A stretch of 64,000 nt of DNA, taken from positions 32,665,001 to 32,729,000 of the forward strand of contig NC_016131.3 of assembly GCF_000005505.3 (NCBI RefSeq), in the 5' to 3' direction. Shown here piece after piece: positions 23,620 through 37,801 of this stretch. How positions within the stretch are numbered: position 1 is the stretch's first letter; each line of letters begins with the position of its first letter. The notes below the pieces were generated by a model. That model was not told where the DNA came from. It did no database searches and saw nothing but the letters and a program-made list of their open reading frames with translations. This DNA is from Brachypodium distachyon. Its lineage: Eukaryota > Streptophyta > Magnoliopsida > Poales > Poaceae. Position numbers and translations under genes: made by a program.

Positions 23620-25611
23620 TCAGTCCATGTTGTCCTCATCGTCATCTGGGAGGGGCATTGCTGCGGCAGCTGCTATCTCCGCCTCAATCCTGCACACACC
23701 AGAGTTTTACAGCATAAGAGGAAAGTGGCATACAGTTTCAGCACAGAAAGTACTAACAGTAATCTTCAGACTTCGGACTAATGGATTAAGGTCACTCACT
23801 GTTGCTGCGTGATGAGATCAACAGTGACATCGGCAGGCAGGAGGGCCGTCTCCTCGACAAACCGGAGGTTCATGTCCCTGCAGTCACAACCATACATTGA
23901 GTTGATGATTGCTCGATCAGAATCTAGCACAGTTCCGAGATAGATGTAGAGAGGTGGTGCAGTGCAATGGAGTTGGAGTGGCAGCAAGAAACTTGTAGTT
24001 ACCCTGAGAGCTTCCTTGCAAGGTAGAGAAAAGGCTTCTCGAAGTTGTAGTTGCTCTTGGCAGAGATCTCGTAGTACTGCAGGCTCTTCTTCCTGTGGAA
24101 GGTCACCATCTTGGCCTTCACCTGCCTGTTCTTCATGTCCACCTTGTTGCCGCACAGGACGATCGGGATGTTTTCGCACACCCTGATCGCAGCAAATTAA
24201 TCATGGCATCGATGTATTAGATCAATTCAATTCAGGACAATTAAACAATTGTTAGGTGAAGAGAGGAGAACTTTTACCTGCAGATGTCCCTGTGCCAGGT
24301 GGGAACGTTCTTGTAGGTGAGCCGGGAGGTGACGTCAAACATGATGATCGCGCACTGGCCATGGATGCTGCAAAACAGCAGGAAAATTAAGAATGCACTC
24401 TCTTAATGCACACGAGCAAAAATAAAAATAGCACTACTAGATATGAACATGATCATATTGCCCTGCCTTTGTTGGATATATATCACAGTCTCAAATTAAC
24501 AACAGGCCCTAAATGTTGAGTACTACGATATTTTTGGGAGTAATCAGTCAGATCCTTGTTCTTGGAGAAGGCCAAAGAAGCAAACATTAGTGTGCAATGG
24601 ATCAGGCACGCATATTACGTACAAATGCCTCGAAGTACCAATGCACATGGCTCATTAGTTTAAACGCCATATATCTCGCAAAAAAGAGAGTTTAAACACC
24701 ATTTCTGAGCTTACTAGCATGCAAAATAGATTGCAATGGGAGATAGTCCAAACATCTGAATATAGAACCTGGGTTACTATAGTTCTATAGAAAGTTGTAA
24801 CTAATCAGTCAGATGGGTATCAGATCAGTCCAACAAACCAAGTCTAGTAATGAGTTGACAAGTATCATGATGACCAACATGACTGTTCCTACTTCCTTGA
24901 CCAGATCAAGTTTACAGGTACAGAAAGATGAGAGATCCGAACCAAAGTTGGAACTTCGAGTCATCACGTATAATTGCGAGTATAGTTGATTTCAAGGGTC
25001 TTACTAGTAACCGTCACGGAGGCCACCAAACTTTTCCTGGCCGGCAGTGTCCCAGCAGTAGAACCTGATCTTGCCGTGGCTCGTGTGGAAGTCCAGCGGC
25101 CGCACCTCCACGCCGATCGTTGCTGCAAAATTCCGAGCACATCAACAACAAACAGCAACAGCAAGGGCAAGTTCATACTACTTAACATGAGAAGCGACCG
25201 AGATAGGAGAGAACCAAACTAGAAACATAGACACGGGTTCACTTACGTTCGTATTTCTTCTCAAACTCCCCAGTGATGTGCCTCTTCACGAACGTCGTCT
25301 TCCCTGCAGTAACGAGGTCGTGGAGGCAACAGTAAGGAAAAGTAGAACGGGAAAACGAGAAGATCGATGCGTGATATAAAGCTCACCGGTGCCGCCGTCG
25401 CCGACAAGGACGAGCTTGAAGCAGGGGTAGTCCACGGGCGGGGTGTTGGGGAGAGCCTACGTTTCGTTCGGAAATCGAGATCCATGGATCAGCACAAGAA
25501 AAAAGAAAAAAGGTGACGCGGATCGCGATCAAACTACAACGGCAGTAACAGCCGGGAAGACAAGAATCGCCTCGAAACCAAGACGAGAAGCTGAAGAAAT
25601 CCACCCACCAT
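23620..25611 (-). CDS. RAN: GTP-binding nuclear protein Ran
   Basis: Intact 221-residue Ran GTPase. Eight coding exons: 25611-25609 (the ATG alone), 25456-25387, 25303-25247, 25122-25005, 24367-24278, 24182-24003, 23877-23800 and 23689-23620, all GT/AG and in phase. Visible motifs: P-loop GDGGTGKT at residues 20-27, switch [20 protein letters not shown], guanine-specific NKVD and [13 protein letters not shown]; the tail is acidic (DDDEDNMD) and there is no prenylation CaaX box, as expected for Ran. Ran-GTP drives nuclear import and export through importins and exportins and guides spindle and nuclear-envelope assembly. A TATA-like box lies at 25734-25740 on the minus strand. Every hallmark residue I checked is present, so it should be functional. 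Confidence 0.97.
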
Positions 25612-25733
25612 AGCGATCAACCGGTGGAAACCTGTGCAACAAGCGCCCGGAGCGAATCGATGGGATCGGGGAGGGCAAGCGAGGCGGTGCAAGAGCGCGT
25701 CTTTGGCGGGCGTGAGGGGCGCCGGGGCTGCTG

Positions 25734-25740
25734 TTTATAT
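25734..25740 (-). promoter_or_regulatory. TATA box of Ran gene
   Basis: ATATAAA on the minus strand about 125 bp upstream of the Ran ATG, which would place transcription start near 25705 and give a 5' UTR of about 95 nt. Confidence 0.6.
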
Positions 25741-25821
25741 GTGGCCGTCGTCTGCTTCGATTCTAAGCTACCACCCTGAGAGAGCCGCGGGCGCCGTTGC
25801 CGGTGGCCGCCCTGGTGTGGC

Positions 25822-25923
25822 TAGCTTGAGATCTAAGCGGAGTTCACACCGTCCGATGGGAACGTACCTCTAATCCAGGCCGTCCCTATGTCTGTGCGTC
25901 GGTGCTTAGCTTGAGATCTAAGC
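25822..25923. repeat. 17-bp direct repeat upstream of Ran
   Basis: TAGCTTGAGATCTAAGC occurs exactly at 25822-25838 and 25907-25923, 85 bp apart. Each copy is nearly palindromic around AGATCT. Confidence 0.85.
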
Positions 25924-27782
25924 TGCCAACGTACGCGACTCGTCCGGGCTTGAGACGGGAACGGAATGTGTAGCTTTATCTTGACGCACCGATCCTTGTT
26001 GGCTTGACCGTTGGTCCAACTCTTTTCAGGGCTGAGAGTGCTGTTACTATTTGTATTTACGAGCATTACGAAAGGTCTCGTTCGACCAGAGGTAAAAAAA
26101 AGAGGTTTCGTTCAAACGTTACACAGAAGTTGTTCTACTGACTTCTACATAGGCTCAAATGCATTTTCCATGCTACAAGGTCAGTATCATTAGCTCCTGA
26201 AGAAAAAGAGAGACCAGTATCATTAGTTTATGTACTGATGCATAAATTATTTTTATTTTGACAGACATAGAACCTGGCCAATCTAAATATGAATTAGGAA
26301 ACTTTTTTGGACTTTTGGCGAAGATCAACAAACCATTCATGTGGGACCGGCCACTATCTTTATTTTATCCATTACATCTTGTTTTTTATGTTAGAGCATT
26401 CTTCGTCTCACGTCTTTTCTCCACGTGTTGTACGAACCCACGTTCCGGTCAGGCGGCGTGCTGTCTGTTATTGGTGTGTTTTTTATAATTTGAAAATGAA
26501 AAGACCCGCAATCCCTATGAAAAGGAAAAAAAATCCTATGCGGAGCTCAAAATTTAAAGGAAAATACAAAAAAAATCTTTTTTTTCTTGCGCTGAATAGA
26601 GGATTAACAAAACCCACAATCCCTATGAAAAGTAAGAGCCCTTTTATTCTTCTCGTCTTTTGCATGAAATAGAAATAAGGAATTTCAGACATTTCGTGGA
26701 TAAAAAACAATCTAACAAAAAAATGATACCGTTCTAGCAATTGGCAATAAATCACGACTTTTTATTAACTTGATGGTAAGAAGTTTCATGACCTATAAAT
26801 TCATCTAACACAATCGAACCTTTTCAAATTGTTTCTTTTTAGAATTGAAAATACTTGTGCCAAAATAAAAGATGCAGAGAAGAAGAAAAAAAGGCATTGA
26901 ACGTGTAATAAATTAAAAGTTTTTGGATCTGTTGAAAAATTATTTCACAATTTTGAAACCTTTCTTAATTAAATATTCTGGAAGCTCATAGGATACGGGA
27001 ACTCGAGAGAGCTCGGAGTGGCTAACCGTCGATTAGCAACACCCTTATATATGGTTTTAAGGTCGTTTGACTCGTGGGATTCTCAACATGTATTTATAGG
27101 GGGAGAAATGCTGGATCAAAATGTCATGCCATCTTGAATATTAGAGGATTAAAATGATGTTTGATTATGCAAAGAATAACGTAGGATTCTTTTCAAGAGA
27201 TTGTAGTGAATGGAAAATTTTCCTCTAAAATCTAGTGCAAATGAATTCAAGGGAAAATTATTAGACCTTGTTTGGCTCCCATCATTTGGGCCTAGAATCA
27301 TGTAACTCATTTTGAATTCTTGGAACTAACTTGTTTGGCTGACACGGAACTGAGACGGGAATTCGATATGAAATCCCATTGACTCACACCTTACTTCGCC
27401 ACAATTCTCTAGATTTGTCTCTGATTATACAAATCCATGTGCCAGACAAACATGATTTTTGAATCCAGAATAAAAATAGTCAAATGAATTCGTGTCAAAA
27501 TGTCGATTTCATTTCTACCCAATGAAATGAGCACCGTCAAACGAACTGTTACAACTTTCAATCATATAAACCAAATGATCCAAGTAAGAAAAAAATCTAA
27601 AGAATTGGATTTCTCCAAAAAATCTTTTAGATCAAAGAGGCCCTTAATCTTTGTTTCTGACTCATGAAGGTCCATCTCCAACGCAATGCTAACACGGGCT
27701 TTAGGAAAACTAAATCCCAGTTTTAGCTACTGTGCTTCTATTCCTTATTTGCTTTTAGCATCAAGTCATGCTTGTACTTAGT
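25924..27782. other. Intergenic AT-rich tract, no supported feature
   Basis: No coding exon or element with clear ends. CAATCCCTATGAAAA-like segments at 26508 and 26609 repeat over about 100 bp. Confidence 0.4.
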
Positions 27783-30700
27783 TTTTTGGTCAACTCCTCC
27801 TCCCCTGATAAAAAAAACTGGAAAACCCGCCGCTCCTCCTCACTCGCCGCTGCCGGCTCGCACAGCCTGGCAAAACCCGTGTGGCATTGGCAGCGGCGGG
27901 GCCCTTGCAAGACGGCGACGTGGGCCAGATCCGGCGGCGGTCCTTGTCACGGCAGCTAGCCCTGGTCGCGTCTTGGCGGCGGTGGCGGGCTTCTCTGGCC
28001 CCACGGCGGCGGTGGAGCTCTGTGAGACCCCGAAACTGAATTTATGCAATTTAGCCCCACACGCTAACTTGCGCATAAATCAAGTCCCAGTGTCTCCCCA
28101 CGATGAACATTTCACAACATACACGCAATGTGTTCACCGCAGGTAGGAACAACAATGATATCATTCCATCACTCTACGACACAAGAATTAAGTCAAGCTC
28201 ATACATGGAGCAAAATACCAAGTTATTACAACTCACGGACACACGTCCACAATCATCATTACATCAACGGAAGCAAATTAGGCCCGAGTATGGACAAGTT
28301 ACAAATATTGTCTAAGAGGCTGAAACTGAAAAGGGAGAGCCCGCCACAAGTTCTCAGAACCCTGCTCTGGAATCTTCTGGCTAAACGTCGAAGCTGTCGT
28401 CGTCAAACTCCACGAAGTAACCACTCACCTGTTCCTCCGGAAACTCTGGAGAAAAAAACGTTGCAAAACAACTGAGTACAAAGTACTCGCAAGACTTACG
28501 GGAGATCTAAACTAAATATGCAACAAGTCTCAAAGGATGGATAAAAGATGGGTTACGCAGCAGCGATATATCTGGAGAGACACACTAATGACATCGTCTA
28601 ATTAGAGGATAAGAAGCGTCTACTAAGTGAGGTGATCAACTATCAACTAACACCAAACAAACACAACCTCTTATCACCCCCTCAACCCCTTGTGAGGAAA
28701 TGATCCAAAGGCACTCACACTTACACAGTTTTAAGCATATCCATGATTAAGGCTAATTACTACTCAAGTTTCTGAGATTAAGTTAAATAATTAGTATGAG
28801 TTCTCTATGACCAAGTAATGACCAACCAAGTCGTCCATGACCGCGGACACAGTTTTTCGAAAGATTTATCCCTGCAGAGTGTGCCAATTTACCCGTACAC
28901 GTTCGTCCAACCCTTGATGCCACTAGCATGGAACACACGCAAAAACATGTGCCGGCAGGATTGAGCGACACGACGTTTCCAAGCCCCATAACTAATCCAG
29001 GGAACCACCCAACTGAGTCTAATCCGAAACGAGTACCCGGTCGAAGCGTCGTACGGACTCAAGAGTTGCAGGAACAGCTGGTAGTGGTTCAGTGTCCGCA
29101 GAATAACCACTCCAAACGTGTGCCGCAGTCCTATATGTATGCAAAGTGACAACAAGTTTCCAAACACAACACCAGTGTATATGCGATATGCCAAATGGAA
29201 CACCCGAACTATGTGGCCCCTGGAAGAGCTATGAAACGAGTACTAAGCCGAGGGGGAACCCATATATTCTCCCACGAGCGGTTAGCGCGATGTTTCTTGG
29301 GTCCGCGAAAACGAGAACTCAGTCCTTAGGTCGGCTCCAATGGAACAAAACACCAATGCGTTAGCATGGCCTCCTATCGTTGCCTTGTGCAGGTAATAAC
29401 AGGTCACAGTTCAATAATTGCAATTAAATACAGAAAAGTAGCATGTGGATGTAACAATTGTATAACCCCAAGTAAGGACACTAGACTACCAAGCTAAGCA
29501 ATCTTCTAATGACCAACTAGGACAATAACAAACATGTGACATGGTAATAGGATAAGGAACAAGACAACAAGCAGTTGAGTAGAGCTGACTAAAGCTATGC
29601 AATTCTAGAGGCATCGTGACAATAACCGAGAACGTAACTTAATGCAAGGATGAGAGAGAGGCATTGGGTGTAGTCAACATGTTCAAGGAATGGCTGCTTG
29701 CCTGGATTCTCGGTCGCTGGGCACCGAGAGAGGGGATCCGAAGAAGTGTGGGAACCCGGGTCGTGGACGGAGTAAGTCGGAGTCGCTATCGTAAAAATCC
29801 AAATCACACAATACGCAAATAAGTAACAATTCATAGGTGTAATGTACAATACAACATGAGATGACATTTAGCATCAAAGTTAACCATTAGGTGACTAGAA
29901 CATGGTAAACAGTAGCTTTAAACTACACCAGTGGCCTAACCAAGTATGCTACTGTGCTCTACAAGTTACATTGGTCAACTTTGATGTTTACACTTATTAC
30001 AGAAGGGTTACCAATTTTAAACTAGAGACTAAACAAGTTCATATGTTTGAATTTCAAATCTGGGACAGATTTGAAATTTGAAACCTCAAAAATGTAATTC
30101 TAATTGCACAGTTAAATCCCTTGCATTTTTCTGATTCCAAAACATATAGACTTTGTATTATTTGGATCTAGAATGAATATTCTACAAATAAAACAAGATC
30201 AAAGCATTTTCTGGGATTTCACTAAGGAAAACCAAACAGGCAAAACAATTTACAACGAAGGGGAGCTAGCCATGGTCACTGACAAGCGGGACCGGGACCT
30301 AGCTGACGTGGCGCTGACGCGGATGGGAGCCCGCGTTCGCTGACCGACCGGGCCCACCTGTCAGTCTCGGACAGAGGCTAAAAACGGGGGTTTTATTCCG
30401 CGCGGGCGCGGGGGATCAAACCCGGGTCGGGTCGGTGTGAAGCGAAAGGACGAGCAAGGTAGCTAGGCAGGCTACGATTCGGATCTTACAAGATCCAGGG
30501 CGCAGGCCCTCTTAACTCAACCGAAGCGGGCGGCTTGGGAGCACGCGCGGCGGCCACGGCGAGCATGGACGCCGGCGGCCAAGCTAGCGGCGGAGGGGCT
30601 CCCTAACACGAAAAACGGAAGCGGCGCACGGCGATGAACTAGGTGACACGACGGTCACCGCACAACTACCAGCAAGGAGGCGGCGCGGCGGAGCTCAGAA

Positions 30701-32621
30701 GCTCGCCGGCGGCACGGCGAGGCGTGGGCGCACAGCTGCGACGCTACGGTGCCCAAATCGAGCGCGGAAAGAAGAGGGAGGAAGAGGAGCTCACCCCGGT
30801 GACGTGAGAGGAAGCTGGCGAGGACTGCATGGACGAGCTCGCCAGAATTTCGTCGGAGACGGGCGGCGGCCGGAGAGGAAGAAGTCGTTGCGGGCGTCGA
30901 TGTAGACGTTCTCGTTCCGATTCCTTGTACGTAGACGAAGCAGGCGACGGCGTGGTTCTCGTGACGCGGTCGGCTTGCCTCCGTTCGGCCGGAGACGGTG
31001 GCGCGGCGCAACGGCGTCCACGACCCGAGAGGTGCGGCGACGGCGGCGCAAGAAAATAAAGGAGAAGAAACCCTAACTAGGGTTTCCTAGAGGCGGCGCG
31101 GGTAGGAGGAGGTGCGGCGCAACTTAAGTAGGCGAGGCGGAGGCGTGGCTGTCGCTGTCGCGTCAACGTGGCGCGCGGGGGGGCTCACCGGCCGGACGGA
31201 CGAAAAAGGTGAGGAGGAAGATGCTGTGAGAGGTGGCGCATTTCGCGAAGTACGTCTTCGACGCGGAGAAGCGCACTGCGGGGCGGCGCGCTGGGCTGCT
31301 GGGCTGAGGCCTGCGCTGCTGGGCCGAGCGCGGGAGAAGTGGGCCGCGACGTTGCGGGGCTGAGCAACTGGGCTGTAGGGAGCGCGCGTGAGGCTGGGCC
31401 GGCTCGGGCCTGGGTAAGCAGGTAAGACTTTTCTTTTTCTGTTTTCTGTTTTTGCAAATGCTTTTGGATTTAAATTTCAAATACCATTTTGAAAAGCTGA
31501 GAAGTAGAAGAATTCAAATATGGCACTACTATTTGGAAATATTCAAATGGGGTTAAAGGTTTAAAACAAAACCCATTTGAATCTCATTTGCAAAATAGAG
31601 GGAAAAGAATTCAAACTCAAAGGAGGGTGATTCATATTTGAATCTACTAACAAAAACACACAACAAGAATTCAAACCACAAGTTGAGATGCAAATTTAAA
31701 ACTCATGTGACACAAATAAATAGACATGGCATGGCATGGATGCAAAGGTAACATGTTATGCAACAAGAATTAAATTACAAACAGGTCCAAACAAGGGCTT
31801 AAATGTAAAAGTTGCTCTCGGCCTGTTACAAGCTCTAGCCGTGTGACGGCGGTGGCGTGTCCTGACAGCGCCTGCGGTGTACCAGGCCGCGTCCTTGGAG
31901 GTGGCGGAGCCGGCCCGCTGCGGTTGTGGTGGGTGCGGCCACTGTCTGCGGCAGCTACGGTCCTCGGAGAAGACGCGGTGTCGGTGGTTGGTGCGGGTTT
32001 GTTATTGGGGGGGGGGGGGGGGGCACCCTTCGGCTTGCCTGACCACGACAGCGGTGACATCCTTGGACGTCTCTCTCTTTCTATGAGGCGTTGTCGAGGT
32101 ACTCCTTCACCACTGTCGCTTTAGGTTCCCGGGTGAAAACCCAAAGTCCTCGGACTGGGCAACGGCGGCGCTGACAGCGTCGCTCTCCCTCTTGGGGGCG
32201 CCGTTGGGGGAATTCCAGATCTGTGGTTTACAAGATTTTGGTCAGTGGCTGGGCACTTGCTCGTCTGGCTATGGTTTGCGTCGTTCTTGCTAGGCCTGGC
32301 AAGATCAATGCGGTGTTCTCTGTCCTGACGATGGGTTTGGGAAGATGCTGGCGACTGATTTTGGAGCGTGTGCATACGGCACAAGCTAGGAATTAGCTTG
32401 ACCGGTTGTGCCATCGTGGCCTCCGGGTTTAGATGTTGGGTGGCGGTGTGCAGTCAGGGCATACGGCCCTGAAAATGGCCACACCTTTCATCAGGGTAGG
32501 AGGTATAGTTCGGTGGATTTGGGTTGTTCGATCAATGTATTTGTTTTGCCACCCTTGTTAAATAGATCAATAAAAACTGGCTGTGTGCGTCGACCTCCTG
32601 TTAAAAAAATATTTTTGGTCA
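27783..32621 (+). mobile_element. Retroposon with 10-bp TSD, split by an LTR insertion
   Basis: TTTTTGGTCA occurs at 27783-27792 and 32612-32621. Between them, ignoring the inserted LTR (28021-31830), lie a GC-rich leader and a 3' part ending GATCAATAAAAACTGGCTGT...TTAAAAAAAT, the usual 3' end of grass LINEs with a short A tail. The element is about 1 kb, has no intact ORF, and is read on the plus strand. The internal GGCGGCGGTGG-rich sequence continues across the insertion point, supporting a single interrupted element. Confidence 0.7.
28021..31830. mobile_element. 3.8-kb LTR-like insertion (probable solo LTR)
   Basis: Starts TGTGAGACCCCGAAACTG, ends CGGCCTGTTACA, and is flanked by the 5-bp duplication AGCTC (28016-28020 and 31831-31835). 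TG...CA ends with a 5-bp duplication are LTR-retrotransposon hallmarks. No second LTR copy, primer-binding site or polyprotein is visible inside, so the whole 3810 bp is best read as one very long solo LTR, as known for Sukkula-like and some Gypsy elements. GC-rich 30250-31400 probably holds its promoter. Confidence 0.65.
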
Positions 32622-33282
32622 CTTCAAATTATTACTAAAATCAACGACAGTTGTTATGAATCGGTTACGGATAGTCGTCAAAATTATGGCAAGCCAATTA
32701 TCATGACCCACTCTAATCGGAGTACATGTTAGTTGCCAACGTTCGCCAAAACTTGGGTAGGCAAAACCATTAGTACCAAAATATTGGCTGGCAAAATATT
32801 TCGTAAGGTAAGTATACCGAACAGGCCCTGGATGACTAATCCACGGGCGGTTGTGCTTATTTTTGGTACACTAAATGCCCATATAAGTCCACGAAATCCT
32901 TCGTAGACACTTTGTAACGTGTTTTTTCCCCTTGTTTAAGCGTTATCCTTTTAGCATGTTTTTCTGTATCACGGTTTAAACTTCTTCATGTAATCATGTT
33001 ATCGGCTCATTCTTTCCACCCTCTAGCGAGGTTTAGTATGAGCGCAAGCGAGCTCGTCGTACAAATATAGTGGACAAAAGTTACATTAACAGCAGGTGAA
33101 CGGTTTACATCTCACATCCCTTGATAATAACCCAATAAAGAAATTTAACCTGGTGGCTGCTGCGCCAGATTGCAAGTTACAAATCTTGAGATACTTGAGT
33201 TTCGCAGCTCATCTGGCAGAGTGCCGCTATAAGCTTAAAGTGATTGCATGGCGTTCAAAGCTGGGAAGCAAGCCCGAATGCT
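32622..33282. other. RPT6 3' flank, no other feature
   Basis: AT-rich sequence. The 3' UTR of the minus-strand RPT6 gene probably occupies about 33060-33282. Confidence 0.4.
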
Positions 33283-36622
<3,340 letters not shown>

Positions 36623-37226
36623 CGAACCTCCGGCGCTTTGTTTGTTCGGGCGAGTCGACTCGGGATCACCTTCAACGAGAGAGAGCTTCTTTTCCAGCAA
36701 GTTTGCTTTGCTTCTGGTTCTTGGGCGCTGGACGGGTCTGGGTATGCCTTTTAACGAGGAAGAGCCTCTTTCGATTCGACTACCCTGTGAGTCCGATACC
36801 GATCCACAAAGGTGCGGAACGGGCCCGTTCCGGAGACGAACACGGTGGATCGGCTATGGATGCGGGCAGAGTAACAGACTTTACATAATCCTCGTTATTT
36901 GCATTTGTTCACGAAATTGTATTCTCTTCTTTTTTAAAATAAAAATGTTCTCTACTAGATTTCACTAAAACAAGACGGCTCAAGAAGTAATACGTGGTTT
37001 ATATGATACAAAATCATAATTATTATGATGTATTTTTAAAAACTAACAATATAGTGATATCAACTTCACGCCATGTTTGTTTGGTCTTCTGTTTTAGCTT
37101 TTGATGCTTTTAGCCCTCTAAAAAACACTTAACATGAATCTGAGAAGCATGTCCAGAGGTGCTTCCCCCCAGAAATTTCTAGCCCTCTAGAAAGCACTTC
37201 ACCCGTTTACACATGAAGCTGAGAAG

Positions 37227-37688
37227 TGTTATGAACGCGACAAGTAAGAACGAAGAACGAAGAAGAAATCACAGCACAAGGACACACATATTTAACGTGG
37301 AAAACCTTCTTAAACAACGAGAGGGAAAAACCACGGGCGCCAGCCAGCGAAATTTCACTATATGGGGAGTGTTTACACAACGCCGGGGAGATTCTACAAA
37401 AGCAACTCGTCCCCAAAACGGCAGCCACAAGGGTATATATAACAGGAAGATTAGGTCAAAACATATCCGTATCGGCGACCCGAGAAGTTCCGGATTTGTG
37501 CCGGAAGTTCCGGAACTCCGGAAGTTCCGGGCTTGTTCCGGAACAAACTCCGTAGTCTTCACGCGAAGTTCCAGTAGCATCACGGAGGTGAGGCGGAGGT
37601 TGGGCGGAAGTTCCGCCCCACCGAAAGTACACCGGAAGTTCCGGTCCTAGAAAACACCTCCTTGAGAATTTGGATCACAACTTCAACA
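37227..37688 (-). repeat. Copia 3' LTR
   Basis: 462-bp LTR, near-identical to the 43336-43784 copy. It contains several CGGAAGTTCCGG palindromes and is slightly longer than its partner because of an extra palindrome unit near 37515. Confidence 0.93.
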
Positions 37689-37801
37689 AACTCCGCCTTG
37701 AGACAAATTCCTTCTTAAAGCAAATTCCTCCTTATAGCATAAACAGCAATAACTCCTGAAACAACAAAGAAAACATTTTCGGCGCCAACAGCCACTAGGG
37801 A

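Noticed and set aside
32009..32026. Run of about 16 G
   Set aside because: Homopolymer in a decayed retroposon; likely slippage or assembly-prone, no functional reading.
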